Shown: positions 52,059 to 60,699, counted from the first letter of the stretch. The stretch is DNA of 64,000 nucleotides from an uncultured Opitutia bacterium (GCA_903859715.1 CAIONS010000061.1:33597-97596), one strand, 5' to 3'. Made by a program: numbers and translations. The notes: a model not told the origin generated them from the sequence alone.

Positions 52059-54173
52059 TCACCCCTGCGTGATGTTCACCACCGGCGCACCAGCGGCCGT
52101 TGCCGCAATGCCCACGTCGATCGCCACACCACCGTGCGTCCCCTGCACCCGCCATTGGCCGGCCGTCTGCGTGATGTGCAGTTTGCCGTGCGTGCCGCCC
52201 GTGGGCTGGGCACTGCACACCGTCAGGATTTCGTGCTCGGCCGCCTCGGCGGACTCCACCTCGGCAAAGGGATAGACGCCGTCCTTCTCCTCGAGCGGCA
52301 GCTTGCCCGCCACGACGGTGCGGCCCGCCGTGCGCGCCACGCGGCCCAGCAGGGATGCATGCGGCCGTGTGATGGTGAAATCATCGCCATCAACCGCAAC
52401 CTTGCCGGCAAGGTCTTCGTTGAACGCCTGGAAGCGCACCTGCACCGACGCCTTCGCGTCCTTGAGCGCCACGCGGTCGAGGAAAACGACGATGTCGGGC
52501 TTGAGATAGACCAGGGTGCGGTGCACCCGCGTCACCGACGCATTGACCAGCTGGTAGGCGTCGGTCACGTCGCTCGTCACCGTCATCCAGCCCGGGCCCG
52601 TGCGGAAATCGATCACCGTCGCCATGGCCCACGAGGCGTTCGTGCCCTCGCTGCCGTCGTGATATTGGTGACCCTTGCCGTTGATCAGCACCGCCGTGTG
52701 CGCCTCGGTCAGGCGCAGCAGCCAGCGCGGCTGGGTCCGGACATACGCTGCGCGGAACGGATCGTGCAGCAGCCGCTCGCCATAGGCCTTGAAAATAACG
52801 CTGTTGCGGTCCGCGTGCTCATGGTTGCCGGGGCCGCCGCTGCGCAGCGCCAAAACGTTGTCGGGCGCGTGCCAGCCCGTGCGAGAAACCACCAGGTCGT
52901 TGGCCATGCGATGGTCCAGCAGCGCAGGCTCCGGCGGAACCTCCGAGGCCGCCGGGTCGTACCAGATCATGCCATAGTGGAACTTGGCCTCGCCGATCTC
53001 GCGCGCCACGTACTGCGAAAGCTCGTCTCCATGCGTGCGGCGCACCCACGCCGCCACCGACACATCCACTGCGCCGTTCGCATCGCCGAAATTCACGATG
53101 TCGAATTCGGGTTTGACCACCGGCATGACGTAGCCCTGCACATGCGTGAAATCCGTCATCTTGCGATGGTCGTCGAGCCGCGGCAGGGTCATCGCCAGCG
53201 CGTAACGCACCGAGCCCGGATAGTTGATCAGCTGGCGGTCATCGATGCCCTGCGTCCGCCACAGCGTCTCGGCGAACAGCGCCAGGTACAGCGTCGTGTA
53301 ACCCCAGTAGCTCACGCCTTCGTCGTAGCAGCCGTCGCTGCCATACATCGTGGAAAACGACTTCGCGCTTGAGCGCGCCAGCTCCAGCCAGCCTTCCGCC
53401 TGCGGCAACCGCCCGCGGAAATAACAGGCCGCAATGCCGAGCGACGCCGTCGGGATGATCTTGAGGTTGGTCGCGTTAAGGATGATCGGCCAGCGCTTGA
53501 GGCTGATGTTGCGAAACTCGTCCACTTCGCTGCGGGGATTCCAGCCCCAGCCCTGCACCCGGTCGGGATACTTCAGGCCATAGACCGTGGCATGGCAGGC
53601 CGGCACGCCCTTCGCCAGGATCGCCTGCTCCACCGCCTCGCGCTCGGCCGGCGTCACGGCATCACCGAGAAAATCCATGGTCAGCAGCAGCGCGACCGTG
53701 CCCTCGCTGGCGCGCTGCAGCGCGAGCACCTGCCGGCCGCCCTCCACGAAGCTGTCCCACTCCGGGAACTCCGTCATCTTGCGCATCGCGAGCTTCGCGA
53801 GCGCCAGGTTGGCCGGATCGCGGTTCACAAAATAGATGAACGAGGAGCGCTCCATGATCTTCTGCAGACGGAGCAGGTCGATCACGTGATTGGTGAACTT
53901 CAGCTTGTGCTCGAGAAAATCGGTGTCGGCGGCGATGTCGCCCTCGAGCATGGTCTTCCACAGTTCCGCGAACCGCGGGTCCTTGGTATTCGCGCTGATG
54001 CGCGCCTGGTCGGCTGCATCAAAGAGCAGACCGCGATGGAGTTTCGGCGAGGCGGGAGTGTTCGGGGTCATGGGAGAAGAGGATTCAGTGGCACCCAGCC
54101 GCAGATTGGCCAGCGGGAGGGCCGCTGCCAGCAGGGAGGCATTTTGCAGGAAATTGCGGCGGGATTGGTTCAT
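52059..54173 (-). CDS. Heparinase II/III-like polysaccharide lyase
   Basis: 704 residues with a Tat-like signal NQSRRNFLQNASLLAAA. An N-terminal helical barrel (MLEGDIAADTDFLEHKLKF region) is followed by a central domain with YGSDGCYDEGVSYWGYT and a C-terminal beta-sheet domain with PGNHEHADRNSVIFKAYG, the conserved heparinase II/III motif (N-x-H-x-H-x-D). It is predicted to cleave uronic acid polysaccharides such as alginate or glycosaminoglycans outside the cytoplasm. It sits between a ROK kinase and a sodium symporter in a likely carbohydrate-use group. Confidence 0.88.
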   Translation of the reverse strand: MNQSRRNFLQNASLLAAALPLANLRLGATESSSPMTPNTPASPKLHRGLLFDAADQARISANTKDPRFAELWKTMLEGDIAADTDFLEHKLKFTNHVIDLLRLQKIMERSSFIYFVNRDPANLALAKLAMRKMTEFPEWDSFVEGGRQVLALQRASEGTVALLLTMDFLGDAVTPAEREAVEQAILAKGVPACHATVYGLKYPDRVQGWGWNPRSEVDEFRNISLKRWPIILNATNLKIIPTASLGIAACYFRGRLPQAEGWLELARSSAKSFSTMYGSDGCYDEGVSYWGYTTLYLALFAETLWRTQGIDDRQLINYPGSVRYALAMTLPRLDDHRKMTDFTHVQGYVMPVVKPEFDIVNFGDANGAVDVSVAAWVRRTHGDELSQYVAREIGEAKFHYGMIWYDPAASEVPPEPALLDHRMANDLVVSRTGWHAPDNVLALRSGGPGNHEHADRNSVIFKAYGERLLHDPFRAAYVRTQPRWLLRLTEAHTAVLINGKGHQYHDGSEGTNASWAMATVIDFRTGPGWMTVTSDVTDAYQLVNASVTRVHRTLVYLKPDIVVFLDRVALKDAKASVQVRFQAFNEDLAGKVAVDGDDFTITRPHASLLGRVARTAGRTVVAGKLPLEEKDGVYPFAEVESAEAAEHEILTVCSAQPTGGTHGKLHITQTAGQWRVQGTHGGVAIDVGIAATAAGAPVVNITQG

Positions 54174-54293
54174 GGCAGTTCACAGGATTTCGCGCCCAAC
54201 AACCGGCGCACACCGGTGCGCGCCGAACGTAGGCGGACCCCCCGAGGCTGTCAGGGCAAAAGCAGGTCGCACGCCAGATTTTCCCCGGAATAA

Positions 54294-55220
54294 TCAGGTG
54301 CGGCCGTGATACCGCGCGATGGCTACCGCCGCGCACGCGCCGATCTCGTCGCCAAGCTTCGCCGGCACGATCGCACAATCCCGTGCACTCGCCGGCAGCG
54401 CTTCGCGCGCGATCACCGCGTTCATGGTCGGAGCGATGAACCGCTCGCACCGCTGGTAAATGCTGCCGATCACGATCCGCTCGGGATTCAGCACATCGAT
54501 GAAAACCGCCAGCGCCTCGCCGAGCCGCCCCCCCACTTCGCGCCAGATCGCCAGCGCCAGCGCGTCACCCGCCTCCGCCGCGACTCCCACCGCGCGCGCC
54601 GTGAGTTGATCCGCTGTGATTTTCTTCAGCGCGCTTTCGCCCGCAAACTCCGCCAGCCGCCGCCGGGCCAGCTGCGCAATGCCGCCGCCGGAGCAAAAAC
54701 CCTCAAACGAACCCGCCTTGCCGTAGCCCACCGGGCCGTCCGCCGCCATCCGCATATGCCCGACTTCGCCCGCGTTGCCCGAGACGCCTTCATAAAGCCG
54801 GCCGTCGAGGATCAGGCCCGAACCCATGCCCGTGCCCATCGTCAGGAACATCATGCTCTGACAACCCCGCCCGGCGCCAAACTGCCATTCCGCCAGCGCG
54901 CACGCGTTGGCGTCGTTCATCAGAAACGCCCGGCCGCCAAACCGCTCCGTCAGCAAGGAGCAGATCGCGATGCGGTCCCAACCCGGCAGGTTCGGCGGCG
55001 ACAGGATCAGGCCCTTGGCGCTGTCCAGCGGACCGCCACACGACACGCCGAACACCGTGTCCCGCGTCGGCTTGAGTGCCGCGATCTCCGCCAACAGCCC
55101 GTCGAGTGTCCCCCGCACATCGGTGGTCGCAAACCGTACCACCTCGCGCACCCGGTCCGGGCCATCCGGCACGCTAAGCGCACATTTGGTGCCGCCGATA
55201 TCAAGACCGATAATGTTCAT
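54294..55220 (-). CDS. ROK family sugar kinase
   Basis: 308 residues. ATP motif IGLDIGGTKCALSV, GVSCGGPLD, and the catalytic LMNDANACALAEW with Asp; then FLTMGTGMGSGLILDGRLYEG and EVGHMRM. The usual zinc-binding CxCGxxGC is not present (FCSGGGIAQ at that place), so it may lack the zinc seen in glucokinases and N-acetylmannosamine kinases. It phosphorylates a hexose or amino sugar in the cytoplasm. It lies upstream of the lyase gene, both on the minus strand. Confidence 0.9.
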   Translation of the reverse strand: MNIIGLDIGGTKCALSVPDGPDRVREVVRFATTDVRGTLDGLLAEIAALKPTRDTVFGVSCGGPLDSAKGLILSPPNLPGWDRIAICSLLTERFGGRAFLMNDANACALAEWQFGAGRGCQSMMFLTMGTGMGSGLILDGRLYEGVSGNAGEVGHMRMAADGPVGYGKAGSFEGFCSGGGIAQLARRRLAEFAGESALKKITADQLTARAVGVAAEAGDALALAIWREVGGRLGEALAVFIDVLNPERIVIGSIYQRCERFIAPTMNAVIAREALPASARDCAIVPAKLGDEIGACAAVAIARYHGRT

Positions 55221-55266
55221 GGTTAAATTACGGAGGGCGGCGGATACCGGAAACCGGAAAGTTCAG

Positions 55267-55386
55267 GATTAACCACAAAGAGGCACGAAAATTTCCCAGA
55301 CTCCGACTCAAATCTTCCGCGCGCCTATAGGCGCGATGGAGACTCTTTCGTAGCCTCGGTGCCCTCGTGCCTTTTTGTGGCCAACC
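55267..55386. repeat. Inverted repeat, CACAAAG/CACGAAA-type hairpin
   Basis: The left arm ATTAACCACAAAGAGGCACG pairs with the right arm, the complement of GTTGGCCACAAAAAGGCACG. The loop includes a small palindrome GCGCCTATAGGCGC. It lies between the GHMP kinase stop and the ROK kinase start. Confidence 0.75.
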
Positions 55387-55387
55387 C

Positions 55388-56572
55388 TCATTGGAGCAAC
55401 GGCAGCTTTTCGCGGCTGAACCGGAGCCGAGCCGCCAGCCGCTTCAACTCCGGCAGCGCCGTCTTCCGCAGCAGCACAACCACCGTGCCGCCGCTGCCTC
55501 CGCCGCTCACCCGGGCCCCATAGAATCCGCGTTCCGGCCCAAGTGCACGCACTGCCGCGACCATCTGGTCAGTCTCGGGACAGCCCAGTCCGATCGACGA
55601 ATACCCGGCATGCGACTGGAACAACAGTTCGCCCAGCACCCGCAGCGTTTCCTCGCGATTCCTTGTCGTCGCTCCGCGTAGCAGCGCAACGACCGCCTGC
55701 GACCGGAAGCTCTCCTCCACCGGAAACGTCACCGCCGCCCGCACTCCATAGCGCTTCGCCGGTTCGATCCGGGACAACGGATCATCCACGCCGCCACAAC
55801 GCGCCAAAAACGCCCGGCCCGTGATGGTCTCCGGCAGCACTGCCAACGGGAAAGACCGCACTTCCGCCGGCGTCAGTTCAGCCGCATGCACGAGCCGCCG
55901 GCCCGTGGCACGCTCGATCAGCTTTTTGCCCATAAAAGCCCCGGCCCGCGCCGTCGCATAGGGCGACGCCGTCACCGCGTGCTTCACCCCGCTCGGCCAG
56001 CCCACGGCCACCACGCCCGGCGGCAGCCGCACCGGATCGCCGAGGACATCCGGCCGGCAGAGGATTGGCAGCAGCGCCCCGCGCACGCCATGGGCCGAGG
56101 CCAGCTGGTCCATCAGTCCGCACGGCGCCCCGACAATTTCATTTTCCGCGCGCTGCGCGAGCCGCGCCAGCGCCGTGCCCTTAAAACGCCGGCCCGCCAA
56201 TTTCTCCAACGCCCGCAGCGTCGCCACTTCCAGCGCCGCGCTGCTGCTCACACCCATTGAAACCGGCACGCGCGAACGAACCGAAAACAGCAGCCCCGCT
56301 CGCGGCCGCCACCGCCACGCCTCGCACGCCAGCAGGAAGCAACCATAGGGATAACGCACCCACTTCGGCACGTCAGCCGGTGGCGTCCCGACCGCCACGA
56401 CCAACCGGCCCTCGGTCGGGCTCGTGAAAACCCATTCCCGCGCCGCTTGCTCCGTCAGCGTCACCCGCGTGGTAAGCGAGAGCGGCATCTCAAGCACGAG
56501 CGAGCCGCTGTAGTCCGCCACGCCACCCATGAAATCCAGCCGCCCCGGAGCCTCACCCAACACGGTCTTCAT
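55388..56572 (-). CDS. GHMP kinase, galactokinase/arabinokinase-like
   Basis: 394 residues from the ATG at 56572, with a purine-rich GGGGAAGG eight bases upstream, one of the few Shine-Dalgarno-like signals here. The N-terminus EAPGRLDFMGGVADYSGS resembles plant L-arabinokinase (APGRLDVMGGIADYSGS) more than bacterial galactokinases (GRVNLIGEHTDY). The GHMP ATP loop is PVSMGVSSSAALEV and the C-terminal motif is GARVSGGGSGGTVVVLL. It probably makes a sugar 1-phosphate (galactose or arabinose) for the GalT enzyme encoded upstream. Confidence 0.85.
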   Translation of the reverse strand: MKTVLGEAPGRLDFMGGVADYSGSLVLEMPLSLTTRVTLTEQAAREWVFTSPTEGRLVVAVGTPPADVPKWVRYPYGCFLLACEAWRWRPRAGLLFSVRSRVPVSMGVSSSAALEVATLRALEKLAGRRFKGTALARLAQRAENEIVGAPCGLMDQLASAHGVRGALLPILCRPDVLGDPVRLPPGVVAVGWPSGVKHAVTASPYATARAGAFMGKKLIERATGRRLVHAAELTPAEVRSFPLAVLPETITGRAFLARCGGVDDPLSRIEPAKRYGVRAAVTFPVEESFRSQAVVALLRGATTRNREETLRVLGELLFQSHAGYSSIGLGCPETDQMVAAVRALGPERGFYGARVSGGGSGGTVVVLLRKTALPELKRLAARLRFSREKLPLLQ

Positions 56573-56584
56573 AACCATGCCTTC

Positions 56585-56728
56585 CCCGCGAATCTCGCGA
56601 ATTGATGCGAATAAAAAACCTTTTTCATGCGGCTTAAAAACCCACCGATTGAATCCGTGCACATCCGTGAAATCCGTGGTTAAAAGGGTTCGAGGTTCGA
56701 ATTCGCGCTGATTCGCGCCATTCGCGGG
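56585..56728. repeat. CGCGAAT-type inverted repeat with an inserted CACGGAT arm
   Basis: The outer arms are CCCGCGAATCTCGCGAATTG then ATGCGAATAAAA and the complement of CCCGCGAATGGCGCGAATCA then GCGCGAA. Between them at 56652-56686 is a single CACGGAT-type arm, complement of TTTTAACCACGGATTTCACG then GATGTGCACGGATTC. It lies between the IMPase stop and the GHMP kinase start. Confidence 0.7.
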
Positions 56729-56732
56729 AAAC

Positions 56733-57734
56733 TCAGAAATGGCTCTTAATCAGCCGCCGCAACACCGGCCGCACCGCGCGTGCCAGCGTGGGATTCGCAT
56801 AGCCCATCCACGCGATTGGCGAGGTCGTGTCGAGGAGTGCGTCGAGGGCCGAGCCGTCGGGCGCCTCCACAATTCCGCCGGCCTCGCTCAGGATCAGTGC
56901 CGTGCAGATGTCGTAGGGGTGACAGCACAACGATGCGCTCCCGAGCTTCAGCTTCGCATATGCGAGCGGCCGCAGGTCGCCGAGCATCCGGTCGTGTCCG
57001 ACCGCGAGTTCATAAATCTGCCCGCCCGTAGAAATATACTGGTCGTCAAACACGAGCTGTCCGCCGTTCTTCCCGAGCACGCCGAGTTCCCGCCAGAGTG
57101 CCTCCTCCACCGTCGCCAGCAGCGTCTTGCCCTCGGGGAAGAACTTCGCGATCGACGCAAAGCCATGCTCGAAGTTTTTCGCCTGCGATGGCCGCAGCGC
57201 GAGCGGCCGGCGGCGGCCCGTGCGCAGGTCGTGCATCTGCGCCACCACGCCCTGCCCGCGCACGGCGCTGAGCTGGTCGCTGCGCCATTGCTTGCTCGTG
57301 GGCAGTTCCGTCATCGCCGCGACCACGATATCGCCGAGGTTCGTCTTCGCTCCGCGCTGCGGCGCGAGCGCCGCCAGCGCCCAGGCCGAGCGTTTGTCGT
57401 ACATCAGGTTCCGCGTGCCATCGATCGGGTCGAGGATGCACTTGAAGATCGTCTTCACCACCGGCGTGCCGCGCGGGAACGTGACCTCGTCGCCGTCCTC
57501 CACGCCCTCCATCACCAGCTCGACCGGCCAAGCCCGCGGCCAGTGCCGCTCGAACCAGGCAAAGATCGCCACCTCGGAAATCTTGTCGACCTGGTAGATC
57601 GTGTCGGCCGCCGTGACCGCCGCGATGTTCGCAAACGACCTCGCCCCCTTCACCCGCGCCGCAATAAGCGTGTCACGCAGATCCACCTGCAAGGCGCAGA
57701 GCAGTTTACGGGCTTGTTCGAGATTTGTTTTCAC
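56733..57734 (-). CDS. Inositol monophosphatase family protein
   Basis: 333 residues from the GTG at 57734, which overlaps the TGA of the GxxExxY gene as GTGA; alternative GTGs at 57737 and 57746 also lie in the repeat arm. IMPase motifs are ILDPIDGTRNLMYDKRSAW (metal Asp and Asp), MEGVEDGDE near 80 (Glu ligand) and a C-terminal CHPYDICTALILSEAGGIV, changed from the common WDxAAG. The substrate is unknown; the context between GHMP kinase and GalT suggests a sugar phosphate. The whole start region is repeat-derived, so the original start may have been lost. Confidence 0.82.
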   Translation of the reverse strand: MKTNLEQARKLLCALQVDLRDTLIAARVKGARSFANIAAVTAADTIYQVDKISEVAIFAWFERHWPRAWPVELVMEGVEDGDEVTFPRGTPVVKTIFKCILDPIDGTRNLMYDKRSAWALAALAPQRGAKTNLGDIVVAAMTELPTSKQWRSDQLSAVRGQGVVAQMHDLRTGRRRPLALRPSQAKNFEHGFASIAKFFPEGKTLLATVEEALWRELGVLGKNGGQLVFDDQYISTGGQIYELAVGHDRMLGDLRPLAYAKLKLGSASLCCHPYDICTALILSEAGGIVEAPDGSALDALLDTTSPIAWMGYANPTLARAVRPVLRRLIKSHF

Positions 57735-58117
57735 CACGAAGCACACGAAGGTTGAGTTAGGCGGAGACCGTCCTTGAGCAGGCGCACGTTAAAGTTGATC
57801 AGGAAGCCAATTCGCCGCTTGGCGAGCCTAAGATAGGCAAGCAGCTGGGCTTCGTGAATGGGCTCCAATCGTTCCACCGCCTTGAGCTCAATGATGATTG
57901 AGTCGGCCACCAACAGATCGATGCGATAACCGGCATCGATTTTCATGCCCTGGTAGACCAACGGCAGCTCTTTCTGCCGTTCAACCTTCAGGCCCCGCCG
58001 CGCCAATTCAAACGCCAAGCATTGTTCGTACGCCGACTCCAGCAAACCTGGCCCCAGCTCACGGTGCACCGCCATCGCCGCATCCACGATTTCCCGGGCA
58101 ATGTCTTCTTCTGTCAT
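57731..58117 (-). CDS. GxxExxY protein (PDDEXK nuclease-like)
   Basis: 128 residues from the ATG at 58117, the usual length of this family. The name-giving motif is ELGPGLLESAYEQCLAFEL. The PDDEXK core follows: YRIDLLVADSIIIELKAVE (Asp, then Glu-x-Lys) and a C-terminal AKRRIGFLINFNVRLLKDG. An upstream extension of the frame is repeat-derived. The family (TIGR04256, PF13366) has no established function and is often multicopy. It is placed between galT and the IMPase gene and is enclosed by inverted-repeat arms. The last residues (TQPSCASW) are encoded by the repeat arm. Confidence 0.9.
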   Translation of the reverse strand: MTEEDIAREIVDAAMAVHRELGPGLLESAYEQCLAFELARRGLKVERQKELPLVYQGMKIDAGYRIDLLVADSIIIELKAVERLEPIHEAQLLAYLRLAKRRIGFLINFNVRLLKDGLRLTQPSCASW

Positions 58118-58147
58118 CTTCGTGCCCTTCGTGCGCTTCGTGGTTAA
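57731..58147. mobile_element. Putative hairpin element carrying a GxxExxY gene
   Basis: The left arm (57731-57753, TCACCACGAAGCACACGAAG) and the right arm (58118-58147, complement of TTAACCACGAAGCGCACGAA) belong to the same family as the gene-less hairpins elsewhere in the window. The 'loop' is one complete 128-codon gene whose ATG follows the last CACGAAG unit and whose TGA lies within the other arm. The outer TTTAACC supplies the galT stop. No target-site duplication is evident. That it moves is inference. Confidence 0.5.
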
Positions 58148-59175
58148 ACCTGCTTCCGATAATGCACGGCCGATACCGCGCGCAGCTCGGCCGCTTTCGC
58201 GTCGGGATCGGACTCGTTCGTCATCGAGCCGCCGCCGATTTCCGGGCCGGCCAGGTACTTCATCGTGTCCGGCTTCCGCAGCGGCGGGTGGAATTCGAGG
58301 TGGAAGGGATAAAACGCATAATCCGCTCCGTCCGACGGCGCCTGGTGCACCGCCATCACGTACGGCATCGGGAGCTGCCACAGGTTATCGTAGCGCGTGG
58401 CGACCTCGCGCACCATCAACCCGAGTGACGCCCGCTCCGCCAGCGTGAGGCCGGCCAGCGAAGCCACCTGGCGCTTCGGCAGGATGAAGATCTCGTACGC
58501 ATAGCGCGCAAACCACGGCACACAGGCGAGCCAGGCGTCGTTCTGCGCAATGACCCGCGGCCCGGCTGCCTCCCGCGTCAGGATGTCCTGCCCGAGAAAA
58601 CGGCCCGTGCTCTGGAAAAACTTCCGCGCACTCTCCACTTCGCGGGCCGTGAATCCATAGATGAGATTGCCCGCGTAGATCTGACAGTGCGGATGCGGGT
58701 TCGACGTGCCGACGAGCGAACCCTTGTTCTCGAAAATCAGCACATGGTCCACATCCGCCCGTGCGCCCAGCGCGACGGTGCGCTCCGCCCAGAGGTCGAC
58801 CACCGCCCGGCATTCCTCATCGGTCAGATCGACGAAGGTCTTTGCGTGATCCGGACTGTAGCACACCACCTCGGCCGTACCCGTCGCCGGACGCGTCCGA
58901 TAAAAATCGTCGCCACCTTCCGGCGCCGGAGCCTCCGCTGAAAAACACGGCAAGTCGTTGGTGAAGCAATAAGTGCCGGTGTAGCGCGGGTTCTCGCCCT
59001 GAAGCCGCCGGTTGCTCGGACAGAGCGCGCAGGTCGGATCGTAGCTGGGGACCGCCGCGGCCACGGGCTTGTGCGTGTCACCGATCCAAGGCCGCCCCCC
59101 GCGATGCGAAGTGTAGAGCACCCACTCCTCGCGGAGCGGATGCCAGCGCTGCTGCCAGACGACGGGCGGGGGCAT
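58144..59175 (-). CDS. galT: UDP-glucose--hexose-1-phosphate uridylyltransferase (GalT)
   Basis: 343 residues from the ATG at 59175. The catalytic HPHCQ motif is in GTSNPHPHCQIYA, the zinc or structural Cys pair in TCALCPSN, and the second His block in LEFHPPLRK. It exchanges UMP between UDP-glucose and galactose 1-phosphate in the Leloir pathway. It heads a minus-strand group with a nuclease-like gene, an IMPase and a GHMP kinase. The TAA stop is formed by the TTTAACC edge of the hairpin element. Confidence 0.93.
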   Translation of the reverse strand: MPPPVVWQQRWHPLREEWVLYTSHRGGRPWIGDTHKPVAAAVPSYDPTCALCPSNRRLQGENPRYTGTYCFTNDLPCFSAEAPAPEGGDDFYRTRPATGTAEVVCYSPDHAKTFVDLTDEECRAVVDLWAERTVALGARADVDHVLIFENKGSLVGTSNPHPHCQIYAGNLIYGFTAREVESARKFFQSTGRFLGQDILTREAAGPRVIAQNDAWLACVPWFARYAYEIFILPKRQVASLAGLTLAERASLGLMVREVATRYDNLWQLPMPYVMAVHQAPSDGADYAFYPFHLEFHPPLRKPDTMKYLAGPEIGGGSMTNESDPDAKAAELRAVSAVHYRKQV

Positions 59176-59237
59176 GGTTTGGGAAGAGGAAGCGACGTTG
59201 AAAGGACGCGAGGCGCACAAAGCCTATCGATCCATTT

Positions 59238-59339
59238 TTACCACGGATTGCACGGATCACACGGATAAATTCAGGTCCGAACCATTGTCCTCAGAGTCAG
59301 TGGTCTTATCCGGATCGAATCCGTGTAATCCGTGGTTAA
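59238..59339. repeat. Inverted repeat, CACGGAT-type hairpin
   Basis: The left arm TTTACCACGGATTGCACGGA then TCACACGGATAAA has three CACGGAT units at a 9-base period. The right arm is the complement of TTTAACCACGGATTACACGG then ATTCGATCCGGATAA. It lies upstream of galT and downstream of the decarboxylase gene. Confidence 0.85.
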
Positions 59340-59359
59340 AAATAGTCCGTCTTCCGGAC

Positions 59360-60619
59360 TTACCCCAGCCCCGGATAATCCAGCGTCGCGAAATGATCGG
59401 CGAGCGTCTCCGCCCGGCGGATCACCTTGAACTTGCTGCCGCCCTGCCACAGCACCTCGGCCGAGCGCAGCTTGCCGTTGTAATTGAACCCCATCGCATG
59501 GCCGTGCGCACCCGTGTCGTGAATCACGAGCAGGTCGCCGATGGCCGGGTCGGAGATCTCGCGGTCCACGGCAAACTTGTCGTTGTTTTCACAGAGCGAA
59601 CCCGTGACGTCGTAGACCTTCTTCGGGCCGTTTTCCTTTCCGGGCACCGTGATGTGGTGGTACGAGCCGTACATGCCGGGGCGCATCAGGTTGGCCATGC
59701 ACGCATCGAGCCCGACATAATTCTTGTAGATCGCCTTCTTGTGCAGCACGTGGCTGACGAGGTAGCCGTACGGGCCTGTGATCATGCGGCCGCACTCCAT
59801 CGCGATGCGGATCGGGCCGAGACCGGCCGCGCCAATCGTGCGGTCATAAACCGCCTTGATCCGGCCGCCGAGGGCCGCGAGATCCACGGCGGTCTGGTTC
59901 GGCCGGTAGGGAATGCCGATGCCGCCGCCGAGATTGAGATATTCGAAGCGGATCCCGAGTTCGCGGTTCAGCTCCACCACCAGCTCGAACAGCATCTCGG
60001 CCGTGCCGACGAAGTAGTCGGGGTTCAGCTCGTTGGAGGCCACCATGGTGTGCAGGCCGAAGCGCTTCACCCCGCGGTCGCGGAGCAGGCGGTAACCCTC
60101 GAACAGCTGCGCGCGGGTGAAGCCGTACTTGGCCTCCTCCGGCTTGCCGATGATGGCGTTGCCTTCCTTCAGGGGACCGGGGTTGTACCGGAAGCACAGC
60201 ATGTCGGGCAGTTTCCCGCCGAGGCTTTTTTCCAGAAACGCGATGTGGCTGATATCATCGAGGTTGATGATCGCGCCGAGCTCGTAGGCCTTCTGGAACT
60301 CATAGGCCGGCGTGTCATTGGAGGTGAACATGATGTCCTGCCCCTTGATCCCGACCGCCTCGCAGAGTTGCAGCTCGGCCAGCGAGGAGCAGTCGCCGCC
60401 CAAGCCGGCCTTTTTCAGGGCCTCGAGGATGTAAGGATTCGGCAGCGCCTTGACCGCATAATGGTTTATGAAGCCGCCCGGCACCCAGGAAAACGCCTGA
60501 TAGAAGGCGCGGGCGTTCGCGACCATCGCGGCCTCGTCATAGAGATGAAACGGCGTGGGGACCTGGGAAGCGATGGCTTCCAGTTGAGCAAGGGTGAAGG
60601 GCAGGGATTTGTCGGCCAT
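59360..60619 (-). CDS. lysA: PLP-dependent decarboxylase, diaminopimelate decarboxylase type
   Basis: 419 residues from the ATG at 60619. Alanine-racemase-type barrel: PLP Lys in INHYAVKALPNPYIL, GGDCSSLAELQL, LHTMVASNELNPDYF, the glycine loop LNLGGGIGIPYRP and AMECGRMITGPYGYLVSH, followed by the C-terminal GSLCENNDKFAVDREI with the active-site Cys of the partner subunit. It matches LysA in the last step of lysine synthesis; related enzymes act on carboxynorspermidine, so the substrate is not certain. Stand-alone gene. Confidence 0.85.
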   Translation of the reverse strand: MADKSLPFTLAQLEAIASQVPTPFHLYDEAAMVANARAFYQAFSWVPGGFINHYAVKALPNPYILEALKKAGLGGDCSSLAELQLCEAVGIKGQDIMFTSNDTPAYEFQKAYELGAIINLDDISHIAFLEKSLGGKLPDMLCFRYNPGPLKEGNAIIGKPEEAKYGFTRAQLFEGYRLLRDRGVKRFGLHTMVASNELNPDYFVGTAEMLFELVVELNRELGIRFEYLNLGGGIGIPYRPNQTAVDLAALGGRIKAVYDRTIGAAGLGPIRIAMECGRMITGPYGYLVSHVLHKKAIYKNYVGLDACMANLMRPGMYGSYHHITVPGKENGPKKVYDVTGSLCENNDKFAVDREISDPAIGDLLVIHDTGAHGHAMGFNYNGKLRSAEVLWQGGSKFKVIRRAETLADHFATLDYPGLG

Positions 60620-60699
60620 GATGCGTAAAAGGCCTAGCAGACCCAATGCGCCTCCACCCTGTCAACGGCAGACCCTGCCGGGAACCAGGAAAGCCCGCC

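Noticed and set aside
57731..58147. Classical IS element with target-site duplication
   Set aside because: The arms are imperfect and repetitive, the gene is not a known transposase, and no direct duplication is visible at the outer edges.
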